From positions 186,001 through 250,000 of the forward strand of contig NZ_CAJSLV010000081.1 in NCBI RefSeq assembly GCF_907177275.1: DNA of 64,000 nt, read 5' to 3'. The position numbers and the translations under genes were made by a program. The notes below the pieces were generated by a model that saw nothing but the letters and a program-made list of their open reading frames with translations, ran no database searches and was not told the origin of the DNA. The DNA comes from Actinacidiphila cocklensis. Lineage in GTDB: Bacteria > Actinomycetota > Actinomycetes > Streptomycetales > Streptomycetaceae. Of this stretch, positions 44,074-53,100 are shown in pieces (within the stretch, counting starts at the first letter, position 1; each line of letters begins with the position of its first letter).

Positions 44074-44757
44074 ATGCTCATTAACCCTGACTCCCCTGTC
44101 GACAAGCCCGAGATCCAGCAGATGAAGGTCATCCATCAGGCCATGCGACGGGAGTTCGACCGACTCCCGGGTCTCGTTGCCGGGGTGCCCGCCGCCGACA
44201 CCGCCCGTGCGCGCCTGCTCGGTGAGCACCTCTCCCTGGTTCTGGGCTTGCTGCACGAGCACCACGAGGCCGAAGACGAACTGCTCTGGCCGATCCTCGT
44301 CGAACGTGTCCCGTACGAACGCGACCTGATCGCCACCATGGAGAAGCAGCACACGGCGATCGCCGACGCCGTCGCCGCCGTAGCCGCCCAGTTGCCCGCC
44401 TGGACCGCCGAGGCCGACCCCGCGGCCCGGGACCGGCTTGCCGGCGCCCTCCGGGATCTCGGCCCGGCCCTGGCCGAGCACCTGGACCTGGAAGAGGCGG
44501 ATGTGCTTCCGCTCATCCACGAGCACATCACCGTGGCGGAATGGCTGGCGCCGCAGAAGCACGCCATGAAGAACGGCCCCAGGACGCTGTCCGGCAAGCT
44601 GACCCTGGCCGGCATGATCCTGGAGGACGCCACGCCGGGCGAACGCAGCTGGTTCCTCTCGGAGATGCCCGCCCCGGCCCGGCTGCTGTGGCGGACAACG
44701 GGTGCCCGCCGGTACGACGACCACGTGCGGCGGGTACGAGCCGGCGCGTCGCGCTGA
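44074..44757 (+). CDS. Hemerythrin HHE domain protein
   Basis: A 227-residue protein of mostly helical structure with the diiron ligand pattern spread over four helices: VIHQAMRREFDRLPG, LLHEHHEAEDELLWPIL, MEKQHTAIADAV and LAEHLDLEEADVLPLIHEHI. Bacterial hemerythrin-like proteins bind O2, NO or handle iron and oxidative stress. The C-terminal 70 residues extend past the HHE bundle with a tail containing FLSEMPAPARLLWR. It is controlled by the divergent TetR gene and is probably translated from a leaderless mRNA because no ribosome site precedes the ATG. Confidence 0.88.
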   Translation: MLINPDSPVDKPEIQQMKVIHQAMRREFDRLPGLVAGVPAADTARARLLGEHLSLVLGLLHEHHEAEDELLWPILVERVPYERDLIATMEKQHTAIADAVAAVAAQLPAWTAEADPAARDRLAGALRDLGPALAEHLDLEEADVLPLIHEHITVAEWLAPQKHAMKNGPRTLSGKLTLAGMILEDATPGERSWFLSEMPAPARLLWRTTGARRYDDHVRRVRAGASR

Positions 44758-44768
44758 AGCCCGTGCCG

Positions 44769-45110
44769 TCATGTCACCGAGCGGGGCCCCAGCATCAGCC
44801 GGGAGTGCTCGGTGGCACCGATGCCGTGCTGCGGGGTGTCCTCCACCTGCAGGGCGGTGATCTCGGCCTTCGCCTCACCGGCGACGCGGACGGCGCTGTA
44901 GGCGGTCCTCCGCACGGTTCCACCGGTGACGCGGACCTCGGCCCGGTCGCCGACCAGGATGCCGTTGCCCTCCGCGCCCCACACCACGGTGCCGGCGACG
45001 ACCGCCCGGGGGGAGCCTCGCACCGGCGGCTCCGGCACCGGTCACCTCGTCACCGGTGATGCGCACACCGCCGGTCCTGTCGTCCGCGGCGCGCGGTGCT
45101 GCCACGGGCG
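44769..45110 (-). pseudogene. Beta-helix repeat protein fragment
   Basis: The minus-strand frame from 45038 reads AVVAGTVVWGAEGNGILVGD, EVRVTGGTVRRTAYSAVRVA and VEDTPQHGIGATEHSRLML. These are successive coils of a right-handed parallel beta helix with G-I/V repeats. A matching upstream piece (GGVRITGDEVTG) lies in another frame near 45050-45080. The family's proteins usually have several hundred residues, so only a short broken C-terminal part remains. Confidence 0.55.
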
Positions 45111-45235
45111 CCCCAACGGGACCGTCAGCGTCAGCCGGTGGCCCGCTCCGCGGGCCCAGGCAGGCCGCAGCGGCTCGGGAGGAGGGCCGGGCCACCACCC
45201 GGGTCACCCGCCTAATTCACCGATATCAGAAATAA

Positions 45236-45286
45236 CGAACCATCGATTCGACTCACTGGTATAGTGAACTGCGGATCGATGGTTCG
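45236..45286. promoter_or_regulatory. TetR-type operator pair and promoter
   Basis: CGAACCATCGAT (45236-45247) and its reverse complement (45275-45286) flank 27 bp that include TATAGT (45260-45265), a good -10. The half-site core GAACCATCG is the same as in the operator at 10717-10764. It precedes the broken GMC gene. Confidence 0.65.
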
Positions 45287-45303
45287 CGAAGGATTGGATG
45301 ATC

Positions 45304-45425
45304 ATGTCTGCGCGGAAACCTGCCGGCGATGTCCTCGCCGGCGGCGGCGGAACGGCCGCGTGGCGTGCCCGCCGCGCGTCTGACCGGGAACGCCGAGGTC
45401 CGTGTGCTGCTACTGGAGGCCGGTT
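45304..45425 (+). pseudogene. GMC-type FAD oxidoreductase N-terminal remnant
   Basis: An ATG at 45304 with an AAGGA site opens MSARKPAGDVLAGGGGTA, the FAD-binding start of glucose-methanol-choline oxidoreductases. One frame over, RLTGNAEVRVLLLEAG continues the same fold. A frameshift separates the two, and everything after the first 45 residues is lost. The intact promoter and operator upstream suggest the gene was functional not long ago. Confidence 0.7.
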
Positions 45426-45682
45426 GGTGGCAGGCCCAGGTCGAGGTCTTCCGGTTCGCGGGCGTCACACCCGACCCCCGCACCCAGCCTTCCCCGGCCG
45501 CGGGCACAAGGCCTGGCGACCATGACGTCGGGGCGCTCCCTGATCGCCGGGAGACTCGCGCCTGCAGCGACCACCGTCGGAACCGCCGAAACAGCACGGT
45601 CAAGTTACCTATGTGCGACGGCCGCACAGCGACAAAAGTAGGTCGGGCCAGCCCCAGGCCCCAGAAAAAGGATCCGCCCGAC

Positions 45683-46150
45683 ATGAGCGCTCACCAATCA
45701 CGGGTCCACACCCAACGAATGGCATCGCAAAATCATCCCGAGCTGATCTTGGACATCGAGCGCCTGCTGGGCATATCCACCCGGCAGGCGGTCAGGGCCA
45801 CCTTCCGGTTCGATCCGACGTGCCCCTCGACCGTGTCCGTGGAGTTTCTCGTCGAGGGCGGGCCACGGGTCCGGTGGCGTATCGGGCGCGACCTCATCAC
45901 GCAGGGGCTGTACTCGGTGAGCGGACTCGGTGACGTCCAGATCTGGCCGACAAGCCTGGGAGAGGGCGCGACCGCATGGCTCCGGCTGGCTTCGGGTGAC
46001 ATGGCAGCCCTGTTCGAGCTGCCCGTGCCACCACTGGAAGAGTGGCTGGAGCACACCTACGAGGTCGTCAACGCGGATCGTGAGCTGGCCGGGATCGACT
46101 GGGACCTCGCCGCGAACCTGCTCCGGAGCCCCGGGGTTGACTCCGGCTGA
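45683..46150 (+). CDS. SsgA-like (SALP) family protein
   Basis: A 155-residue protein resembling SsgA/SsgB-like proteins, which guide septum placement and cell division in sporulating actinomycetes. Family features are a strand like STVSVEFLVEGGPRVRWRIG, then RDLITQGLYSVSGLGDVQIW followed by P, LRLASGDMAALFELPVPPLE and EWLEHTYEVVNADRE near the C-terminus. The N-terminal 30 residues are extra and polar. The ATG at 45683 follows an AAGGA site. It is isolated from other division genes, so it is an accessory paralogue; its exact role in development is unknown. Confidence 0.8.
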   Translation: MSAHQSRVHTQRMASQNHPELILDIERLLGISTRQAVRATFRFDPTCPSTVSVEFLVEGGPRVRWRIGRDLITQGLYSVSGLGDVQIWPTSLGEGATAWLRLASGDMAALFELPVPPLEEWLEHTYEVVNADRELAGIDWDLAANLLRSPGVDSG

Positions 46151-46198
46151 CGCGGGACCCGGCCGGGGAGGGCGAGCCCGCCCGACCCAGGCCGACGG

Positions 46199-48988
46199 TC
46201 AGTCCGGGGGCGTCCGGCGCAGCACGTCCCGCAGCGCCACCCGGGAAGCGATGCCGAGCTTCGGGTAGATCTGGTACAGGTGGGCGCCGACGGTGCGGTG
46301 CGAGATGAACAGGCGCTCCGCGATCTGCCTGTTCGTCAGACCGGTGGCGGCCAGCTCCGCGATCTCGCGCTCCTGTGCGGTGAGGGCAGCCGTTCCCCCG
46401 CCATCGGCGTACGGTACGACCCGGCCCGCCGCCCGCAGTTCCTTGCGTGCGCGCTCGGCCCAGGAGGAGGAGCCCAACTGCTGGAAAGTCTTCAACGCGG
46501 CCGTCAGAGGGCCTTCGGATTCGGACAACGCCCTTGCCCTGCGCAGCCGTTCGCCCTGGGCCAGGCGCACCCGCGCCTGGGCGAACGGCCACCGGTCCGT
46601 GTCCGGTGCGGCCAGCGCTTCGGTGAACAGGCGGGCCGCCTCGGCGTCGTCCTCCGTCACGAGGGCCTCGGAGCCGGCGGCCAGCAGCCCGAGGCGGGGA
46701 GAGAGCCCGGCGACGTTCGTCTCGCGCAGGGCGCGCACGTGTGCGGCCGCCTGCGGGCGCCTGTTGGTGCGCACCGCGGACTCCACCAGGTCGAAGAACA
46801 CCCAAGTCGCGTGCGCGACGTACGGCGGGAAGCTGCCGGCGGGGCTGACGGCGTTGACGTGGCCGAACGCCGCGTCGAAGTTGCCGCCGGCGATGTCCGC
46901 GAGGGCGTGCACCTCCCGGGCGCCGTAGACGGCCTCCCGTAAGCCGCGGGGCACCGCCCAGTTCGTCATCGCGTCCGCGAGTGCGTGTGCGGTCTCGGTG
47001 TCGCCCTGGGACGCGGTCACCAGGCCCTTGGAGTACTGGAAGAGCCAGGTGCAGACGGTGTACCCGGACTTCGAGCACAACGTCAGCCCCTCCTCCGACA
47101 GTTCCAGGGCCTCGGCCCACCTGCCCCGGTGGTAGTCGTCCAGGCACAGGTGCAGGAGGGCGCCGATGTGCCGGCGGACCGGGCCACCCTCGCGCCCCTG
47201 CCGGACCAGCCTCCAGGACGCCTCACGGACCGCCGCCAGCCGGTCCGGGTACAGCGCGGCGGTACCCACCCGGACGACCCGGGCCGGGTCCGTCTCCTTC
47301 GTCGCGCCGTCGATGATCTCGTCCAGCTCACGCAGCGTCGCCGCGTCGGCACGGGCAGGGTCACCCCAGGTACGCGCGGCCACCAGCAGCAGCGGCGGCG
47401 GGGCGGGGCGCAGCCGGGAGACGGCTGCGTAGTAGGGCGCCCACAGCTCCTCGCGCGCACCGTAGTTGCACAGCAGCAGCAGGAAGTGCAGCGCGTCGTT
47501 GAGTGCCGGGTCCTCGGCGTCGTAGCCGTGGTCGCCCTGCTCGATGGCGCCGACCAGCAGGCGGTGCGCCGTCGCGAGGTCCCCGTCGCTGTTCAACACG
47601 AGCTGTACCGCGGCGGTCGCGGAGCGAAGGGACGCACCGTGTCCGGGATCCGCGCGCCAGGCGTCCTCCAGCAGCACGGACGCGCCGCGCAGCGCGCCGA
47701 TCGCCTCGGCGCCGACGTAGGCGGCCTCGGCCAGCCGGCGCGCGCGGTCGGTGTCCAGCGGGCTGAGGTCCGCGGCCCGGGTCAGCGCCGCGATCGCTGC
47801 CACGGCGTCGCCGCGGTTGAGAATGCGGTGCGCCGTCCGCTCCAGCAGGAGGGCCACCTCCTCGTCGGGCTGCAGCGTCGCCTCTCCCAGGTGCCAGGCC
47901 CGCTGCTCCGGCTTGTCGCCCAGAACCTGTGCCAGGGCGCGGTGGGCCGCGCGCCGGCTACTGCTGGTGGCCGTCTCGACGACGGCCGACATGATCAGCG
48001 GGTGCCGGAACACCAGGCGGCGCGAGGACTCGTCCACCCGCACGAGCCCGTCATGCTCCGCGGCGTCGAGATCCCGCAGGTCCGTCTCGCCGTCCATCTC
48101 CCGCGCGGCCTTGGACAGCACACCGAGGTCGCCGGTGCCGTCCAGGGTGGCGAGCAGGAGAAGGGTGCGGGTCGCGGCAGGCAGGGACCGGACGCGGGAG
48201 CCGAACAGCGACTGCAGGTGTTCACCCAGCGGCAGGACCGCCGGCAGGACCTCCTGGGCGGCGCGCTGTTCCGTGCGCAGCGCGCCGGGCAGTTCGAGCA
48301 GTGCCAGCGGATTACCCCGCGCGGCATCCAGCAGGCGCTGGCGCACCGGGTGCGCCAGGTCGGGAAAGCGCAGGTCGACGAGGTGGGCGGCGGCCTGTGC
48401 GTCCAGGGCGGGCAGCACGTAGGACGGCACTCCGCTGCCGTCGAAGAAGCTGCCGACACCCGTGCGGGAGGCCGCGAGGAACCGGACGCGGTCACCGGTC
48501 GACCGCCGGGCGACGAAGGCGAAGACGGCGGCGCTCGCCCGGTCCACCCACGGCAGGTCGTCCACGACGAGCAGTACCGGGCCGTCCTCGGCTGCTGACC
48601 GGAGCAGAGCCAGCGCGGCGTTGCAGACGACCAGACGCTTCGGCGGCGGACCGGATCCGAACCCGAGCGCGACGCTCATGGCCTCTCTGCTGGGGGCGCT
48701 GAGCCGGTCGAGGACGCTGTGCAGCGGCAGCAGAATCTGGTTCAGCACCGAGTAACTGACGTCCGCCTCGAACTCGGCACCGGCGGCGCGCAGCACGCGG
48801 GTTCCACTCCTTGCGGCCGCCGCGGCCACGGCGTCCAGCAGCGCGGACTTGCCGACGCCGGGATCCCCGGACAGCAGAAGGGCGCCGCCCTCGCGCTGCC
48901 CGAGCAGTTCCCGGACGCGGTCGAGGTCGACGTCCCGCCCCACCAAGGAGTCGGCGGAGCCGACGCGCAGCGAGTCACTGGACTCCAC
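46199..48988 (-). CDS. LuxR family LAL regulator
   Basis: A protein of about 929 residues starting VESSDSLRVGSADSLVGRD at a GTG (48988). The AAA-type ATPase has Walker A SGDPGVGKSALL (about residue 42) and Walker B PVLLVVDDLPWVDRAS (about 130). TPR-like helices fill the middle. The C-terminal LuxR HTH is LTAQEREIAELAATGLTNRQ, then IAERLFISHRTVGAHLYQIY. LAL proteins are ATP-responsive activators, often of antibiotic or catabolic genes. The start is uncertain because the open frame extends far upstream through low-quality sequence. It is convergent with the SsgA-like gene. It is one of three LALs in the window. Confidence 0.9.
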   Translation of the reverse strand: MESSDSLRVGSADSLVGRDVDLDRVRELLGQREGGALLLSGDPGVGKSALLDAVAAAAARSGTRVLRAAGAEFEADVSYSVLNQILLPLHSVLDRLSAPSREAMSVALGFGSGPPPKRLVVCNAALALLRSAAEDGPVLLVVDDLPWVDRASAAVFAFVARRSTGDRVRFLAASRTGVGSFFDGSGVPSYVLPALDAQAAAHLVDLRFPDLAHPVRQRLLDAARGNPLALLELPGALRTEQRAAQEVLPAVLPLGEHLQSLFGSRVRSLPAATRTLLLLATLDGTGDLGVLSKAAREMDGETDLRDLDAAEHDGLVRVDESSRRLVFRHPLIMSAVVETATSSSRRAAHRALAQVLGDKPEQRAWHLGEATLQPDEEVALLLERTAHRILNRGDAVAAIAALTRAADLSPLDTDRARRLAEAAYVGAEAIGALRGASVLLEDAWRADPGHGASLRSATAAVQLVLNSDGDLATAHRLLVGAIEQGDHGYDAEDPALNDALHFLLLLCNYGAREELWAPYYAAVSRLRPAPPPLLLVAARTWGDPARADAATLRELDEIIDGATKETDPARVVRVGTAALYPDRLAAVREASWRLVRQGREGGPVRRHIGALLHLCLDDYHRGRWAEALELSEEGLTLCSKSGYTVCTWLFQYSKGLVTASQGDTETAHALADAMTNWAVPRGLREAVYGAREVHALADIAGGNFDAAFGHVNAVSPAGSFPPYVAHATWVFFDLVESAVRTNRRPQAAAHVRALRETNVAGLSPRLGLLAAGSEALVTEDDAEAARLFTEALAAPDTDRWPFAQARVRLAQGERLRRARALSESEGPLTAALKTFQQLGSSSWAERARKELRAAGRVVPYADGGGTAALTAQEREIAELAATGLTNRQIAERLFISHRTVGAHLYQIYPKLGIASRVALRDVLRRTPPD

Positions 48989-49875
48989 GGGCCACCGCCC
49001 TCGCCGTACGGCCCGGGGCACGGCGTACAGCGTCGCCCGCCGAGCGCGTGTCCGACGCCATCGAGGCGGCCCTGGGCGGCGACGCGTACGTCGTTCGCGT
49101 CCTCGCAAACCGTGCCATCTGCGTTCCTCCATGGGTGCCCGGCCATTGTAGGAGCGCAGTGCCCGTTCCGTGCCGCCGTCAATGCGCGGGAGTCGATCCA
49201 GGTGCGACCGGGGACGTCGTGGAGACCGCCGGTGATCGGTGGCCGCAGGGCCGGACCACCCGGGCGTCCGAGGGACCCGGGACGTGTGAGGCGTCCGGAA
49301 ACCTGCCGACCCGCGGCCCGTGGTCATCAGGGCGCCGACGAGGACGGGGAACGCGGCGGACTCCTCCGCGTCGTCCTGCGTCGCGTCCTGGCCGTCCGGC
49401 GACTGTTCGTGGATCGCTCCGATCCGGCACCGTGGGACGGGGATCCCCGATCGCGGATCCCTGACCGTCGTCCTGTGGCCACCCCACCTGGTGAACTGCG
49501 GCTGGGAAAGTACCGGGTTCCTGCTCTCCAGTGAACGCCGCTCGACCGGTACTGATGATGGCTCCGAATGGCTCGGAGCACGTCGAGTAGGGCAAGGGCT
49601 CTGGTGTGTCTGCTGTCTGACCTGCAATAAAAGGCGGTCGCCGCCAATCTGTGGGCTGCCGCCCGATCGGCAGAGACGTCCGAGGAACGGACGATCCGCG
49701 GACGAGATCGTACTCATCCACAGGTGACTCACACGTGTGTCATCGATCACAGAGGTGCCACGGGGTCTCCGTGTGCCGCGGGCAGGGACTCCCCGGCAAC
49801 ACTCGCGACCCTTGACATCGCGTCGCCACAGACATGTTTCCTCCATCGTCTCCGGAGCGACCAGGCTGACGCACC
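48989..49875. other. Gene-free stretch upstream of the LAL gene
   Basis: Several open frames cover this region on both strands, but none shows family motifs or normal amino-acid composition. The LAL promoter should lie near its right part. Nothing else is recognised. Confidence 0.4.
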
Positions 49876-49879
49876 GGCC

Positions 49880-50105
49880 CGGGTTTCGGCCCGCAGATTC
49901 CCGGACGGCGGGTCGCCGAGCGCGACAAGCAGGCCGCCACCGTCCGGAAGGCGGCGACCTGGACCGAGATGGAAGAGCCCGGGCGGCCGTGGGCGAGGGT
50001 TGCATCTGTTTCGAGGACGAGGCAGGCTTGACCCGCCGACCGCCCCGAGGACGTACCCGGGGCCGGCGCGGAGTGACCACTCATCCCTCAGGCAAGGCAA
50101 GCGCC
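49880..50105 (+). pseudogene. IS630 transposase fragment
   Basis: ERDKQAATVRKAATWTEMEE followed, one frame over, by CICFEDEAGLTRRPPRGRT and RGRRG. This is the region around the first catalytic Asp of IS630 transposases (FEDEAG, GRRG.TP). Both ends are missing and frames change, so it is a relic. Confidence 0.65.
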
Positions 50106-50332
50106 GGCTTCCGTCGCATACGGGAGTAAGGCTCGGGTGTGTCGGCGAAAGGGCATGGAATAGGTGTCGCGAAGAGCACTCTCGGCGCCGAGAGCCGACG
50201 CCGGCGACTGAACCTGTTACGAGGCACGGCACGTGTGATGAGCGGAGTCGGCGCACCGCACTTCGCGACGTGCCGCGCAGCTGACAGCGGACCGCTGGTT
50301 CCGTCCGGCCCCCGACAGAGGAGGAAGCAGCC

Positions 50333-50509
50333 ATGAGCCATACGCACCGGACGGTGCTCGTCACGGGCGCGACCGACGGACTCGGCCGGGTCCTCGCCCA
50401 CGCGCTCGCCGTACACGGCGACACGCTGATCCTGCACGGCCGTAGTGCGCGAAAAGACGCCCGCCACGCACAGTTCGTTCCCCGTGGCGTTACGCCTCCT
50501 GTCACGTAA
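50333..50509 (+). pseudogene. SDR N-terminal fragment
   Basis: A strong ribosome site (GAGGAGG) and ATG at 50333 open MSHTHRTVLVTGATDGLGRV followed by LAHALAVHGDTLILHGRS, the Rossmann start of an SDR of the retinol-dehydrogenase-like type. After about 40 codons the sequence leaves the family and stops at 50507-50509. The following hydrolase gene starts 29 bp later. A deletion therefore fused SDR control signals upstream of the hydrolase. Confidence 0.8.
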
Positions 50510-50537
50510 GCACGCATCCCGGGGAAGGAACACCTAC

Positions 50538-51326
50538 GTGAACACCAGCGGACAGCCCCTGACATACGCCGGCTTGAGGGCGGAGCGCCACGGCGAGCCG
50601 GACGGCCGCCCGCCGTTCGTCCTGCTGCACGGACTGGGCGGGGACCGAAGCCAGTGGGGCCCGCTGCTGCGGGCACTGGAGGTCTGCGATCCCGGCCGCA
50701 GCGTCCTCGCCGTCGACCTGCCCGGCCATGGGCAGTCGCCGCTGCTCGGCCGGCAGGGGCTGGACGACGTCGCGGCGGTCGTGCACCAGGCGGTCGGTGA
50801 GGCCGGGTTGGCCGCACCGGTCGTCGTCGGGCATTCCCTCGGCGGTGCGATCGCCACCGCGTATGCAGCGGTGTACCCGGTGCTCGGCGCGGTCAACATC
50901 GATCAGCCGCTCTGGGTGGCCGGCTTCGCCGCCATGCTGCGGGACAACGAGCAGCTGCTGCGCGGGCCCGGCTACGGCACCCTCTGGAACCGGCTGGCCG
51001 GCGGCATGGGCATCGACGAACTGCCGCCGGACGTCCGCGGCCTGGCCGGGCAGAGCACGGTGCCGGCACAGGAGCTCCTGCTCGGATACTGGGACGAGCT
51101 GCTGTCCACCCCGGCGCCCGAACTGCAGGAACGGCACGCCGAGCGCCTCGCGCGGATCGCCGCCGACGGCACCGCCTACCACTACGTCGCCGGTGCGGAG
51201 CCCGACCCGGAGTACCGGCGCTGGCTGTGCGCCGCTCTGCCCGAGGCGATCGTCACCGTCCTGCCCAAGGGCGGCCACTTCCCCCACCTCGCCCACCCGG
51301 AGCGGCTCGCGCGCCTGCTGGCGTGA
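50538..51326 (+). CDS. Alpha/beta hydrolase
   Basis: A 262-residue serine hydrolase. The oxyanion segment is VLLHGLGGDRSQW (about residues 27-39). The nucleophile elbow is VVGHSLGGAIATAYAAVYPV (about 92). The catalytic His region is LPKGGHFPHLAHPERLARLL near the C-terminus. The family includes esterases, lactonases and peptidases; the substrate is not evident. The GTG at 50538 follows a GGAAGGAA site. The gene is now placed behind the promoter and ribosome site of a truncated SDR and ahead of a truncated AraC gene in the same direction. Confidence 0.9.
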   Translation: MNTSGQPLTYAGLRAERHGEPDGRPPFVLLHGLGGDRSQWGPLLRALEVCDPGRSVLAVDLPGHGQSPLLGRQGLDDVAAVVHQAVGEAGLAAPVVVGHSLGGAIATAYAAVYPVLGAVNIDQPLWVAGFAAMLRDNEQLLRGPGYGTLWNRLAGGMGIDELPPDVRGLAGQSTVPAQELLLGYWDELLSTPAPELQERHAERLARIAADGTAYHYVAGAEPDPEYRRWLCAALPEAIVTVLPKGGHFPHLAHPERLARLLA

Positions 51327-51402
51327 GCGCACCGGCCGAGGCCGACCCGGCGCCGCTCGCACGGGTCCGCCCGGCAGCCGGGCGGACGGTGCGTCAGCGG
51401 AG

Positions 51403-51951
51403 ATGTGTCACGGGGCGGTGCAGCATGTCCGTTCGTCCGCTCGGCGATGGCTGGGGCGCCTGCCGCTGGCGGGCCGCGGCGCCCACCTGGCCATGTCCGC
51501 CGCCGACCTGCTGACGCTCCTGGTCCAGCAGCGAAGCGGCGGTCCGGACCCGCGCGCCCCTGAAGCGGCCCGCGGCATGCTGACGCGGGTCAAGGAGTAC
51601 GTCCTGCGTCACCTGGCCGACCCCGGCCTCTCCCCTGACGGGATCGCGGCGGCTCACCACGTGTCGGTCCGGTATCTGCACAAGCTCTTCCAGTTCGAGG
51701 GCGTCACCCTCACCCGCTGGATCCAGCGCGAACGGCTGCGCATGTGCCGACGCGACCTGTCCCGCGCATCCGGCGCCGCCCCCACGGTCGCGGCAGTCGC
51801 GCAGCGCTGGGGGTTCGTCAGTCCTGCCCATTTCAGCCGGGTCTTCCGGGCCGCTTACGGGCTCTCACCGCGCGAATGGCAGGTCGTCGCGCGTACCGGA
51901 TCCTCTGAACCGCCTGCCGTGGTGGACATGGATGTACGGACCTCGGTCTGA
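51403..51951 (+). pseudogene. AraC family regulator, N-terminally truncated
   Basis: Only the C-terminal half of an AraC regulator remains: about 182 codons with ADPGLSPDGIAAAHHVSVRY then LHKLFQFEG (first HTH) and VAAVAQRWGFVSPAHFSRVF then RAAYGLSPREW (second HTH and signature). Related AraC proteins in this window are about 350-360 residues with an N-terminal AraC-binding-like domain, which is almost completely missing here. The possible starts at 51403 and 51493 would yield a DNA-binding domain only. It might still act as a constitutive or dominant-negative regulator, but decay is the simpler reading. Confidence 0.7.
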
Positions 51952-52092
51952 GGGTCCCGCGATGTCCGGCCGGCCGGGCCACGACGTGCACGGGCAGGGT
52001 GAAGGCAGTGCACACAGCGTCAAACACGCAGGTCATCGACCCCTAGCGTGAACGTCAGCAATGACGTAACCCCTACTTCCGAGGAACTGCAC

Positions 52093-53064
52093 ATGTCCGA
52101 CGTGACGACACCTGTCCAGCCCGTTCTCGAACCGGAGGCCCTGGCCTTCGCCGAGGCGACCGCCAACCCGCCGTACCTGTTCGACCTGCCTCCTGCCGAC
52201 GGCCGCAAGGCCGTGGACGAGGTGCAGTCCGGTGAAATCGACAAGCCTGCGGTCGACGAGGAGTGGATCACCGTCACCGGGGGAGCCACCGGCAGCGTCC
52301 GTGCCCGGATCGTGCGGCCGGCCGGGGCCACCGGTGTCCTGCCGGTGATCCTCTACATCCACGGCGCGGGCTGGGTGTTCGGCAACTCCCACACCCACGA
52401 CCGGCTGATTCGCGAACTGGCCGTCGGCGCCCGAGCCGCGGTTGTCTTCCCCGAATACGACCTGTCGCCCGAGGTCCGCTACCCGGTGGCCATCGAGCAG
52501 AACTACGCCGTCGCCCGGTGGGTCGTCACCGAGGGGGCCGCCAAGGACCTGGACGGCACTCGGCTGGCGGTGGCCGGCGACTCGGTCGGCGGCAACATGA
52601 GCGCCGCGCTGACGCTGATGGCCAAGGAGCGCGGGGATGTACCCCTGGTGCAGCAGGTGCTGTTCTACCCGGTCACCGACGCGAGCTTCGACACCGGTTC
52701 GTACCACCAGTTCGCGACCGGCTACTTCCTGCGCCGTGACGGCATGCAGTGGTTCTGGGACCAGTACACGACCGACGAGGGCGAGCGCGCGCAGATCACC
52801 GCGTCCCCGCTGCGGGCCACCACCGAGCAGCTCACCGGACTGCCCCCCGCCCTTGTCATCACCGCCGAGGCCGACGTGCTGCGCGACGAGGGCGAGGCCT
52901 ACGCCGCCAAGCTCCGCGCCGCGGGCGTCGCCGTGACCGCCGTCCGCGTCCAGGGCGTCATCCATGACTTCGTGATGCTCAACGCGCTGCGTTCCACCCA
53001 CGGCGCCGAGGCCGCCATCACCCTGGCAACGGCCACCTTGCGCACCGCTCTCCACCCGGCCTGA
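52093..53064 (+). CDS. HSL-type alpha/beta hydrolase (esterase)
   Basis: A 323-residue hormone-sensitive-lipase-like esterase. The oxyanion motif is HGAGW (residues 90-94), the nucleophile motif GDSVGG with Ser164, the acid region VITAEADVLRDEGEAYAAKL (about 260) and His in GVIHDFVMLNAL (about 295). The start at 52093 (MSDVTTP) has a GAGGA site 7 nt upstream, so the longer frame from 52048 is unnecessary. It is the intact relative of the remnant at 22005-22369 and is more distantly related to 57006-58004. A second alpha/beta hydrolase follows after 36 bp, suggesting a small operon. Confidence 0.93.
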   Translation: MSDVTTPVQPVLEPEALAFAEATANPPYLFDLPPADGRKAVDEVQSGEIDKPAVDEEWITVTGGATGSVRARIVRPAGATGVLPVILYIHGAGWVFGNSHTHDRLIRELAVGARAAVVFPEYDLSPEVRYPVAIEQNYAVARWVVTEGAAKDLDGTRLAVAGDSVGGNMSAALTLMAKERGDVPLVQQVLFYPVTDASFDTGSYHQFATGYFLRRDGMQWFWDQYTTDEGERAQITASPLRATTEQLTGLPPALVITAEADVLRDEGEAYAAKLRAAGVAVTAVRVQGVIHDFVMLNALRSTHGAEAAITLATATLRTALHPA

Positions 53065-53100
53065 CCCCGGCCTGCAGCCCCGATACGTGAGGAACCCCTC

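Noticed and set aside
46985-48598. A 537-codon plus-strand open frame
   Set aside because: It is antisense to the LAL gene and Arg/Gly/Gln-rich with no recognisable fold.
49179-49721. A 180-codon minus-strand frame upstream of the LAL gene
   Set aside because: It shows no family resemblance, and the region is IS debris with several overlapping frames.
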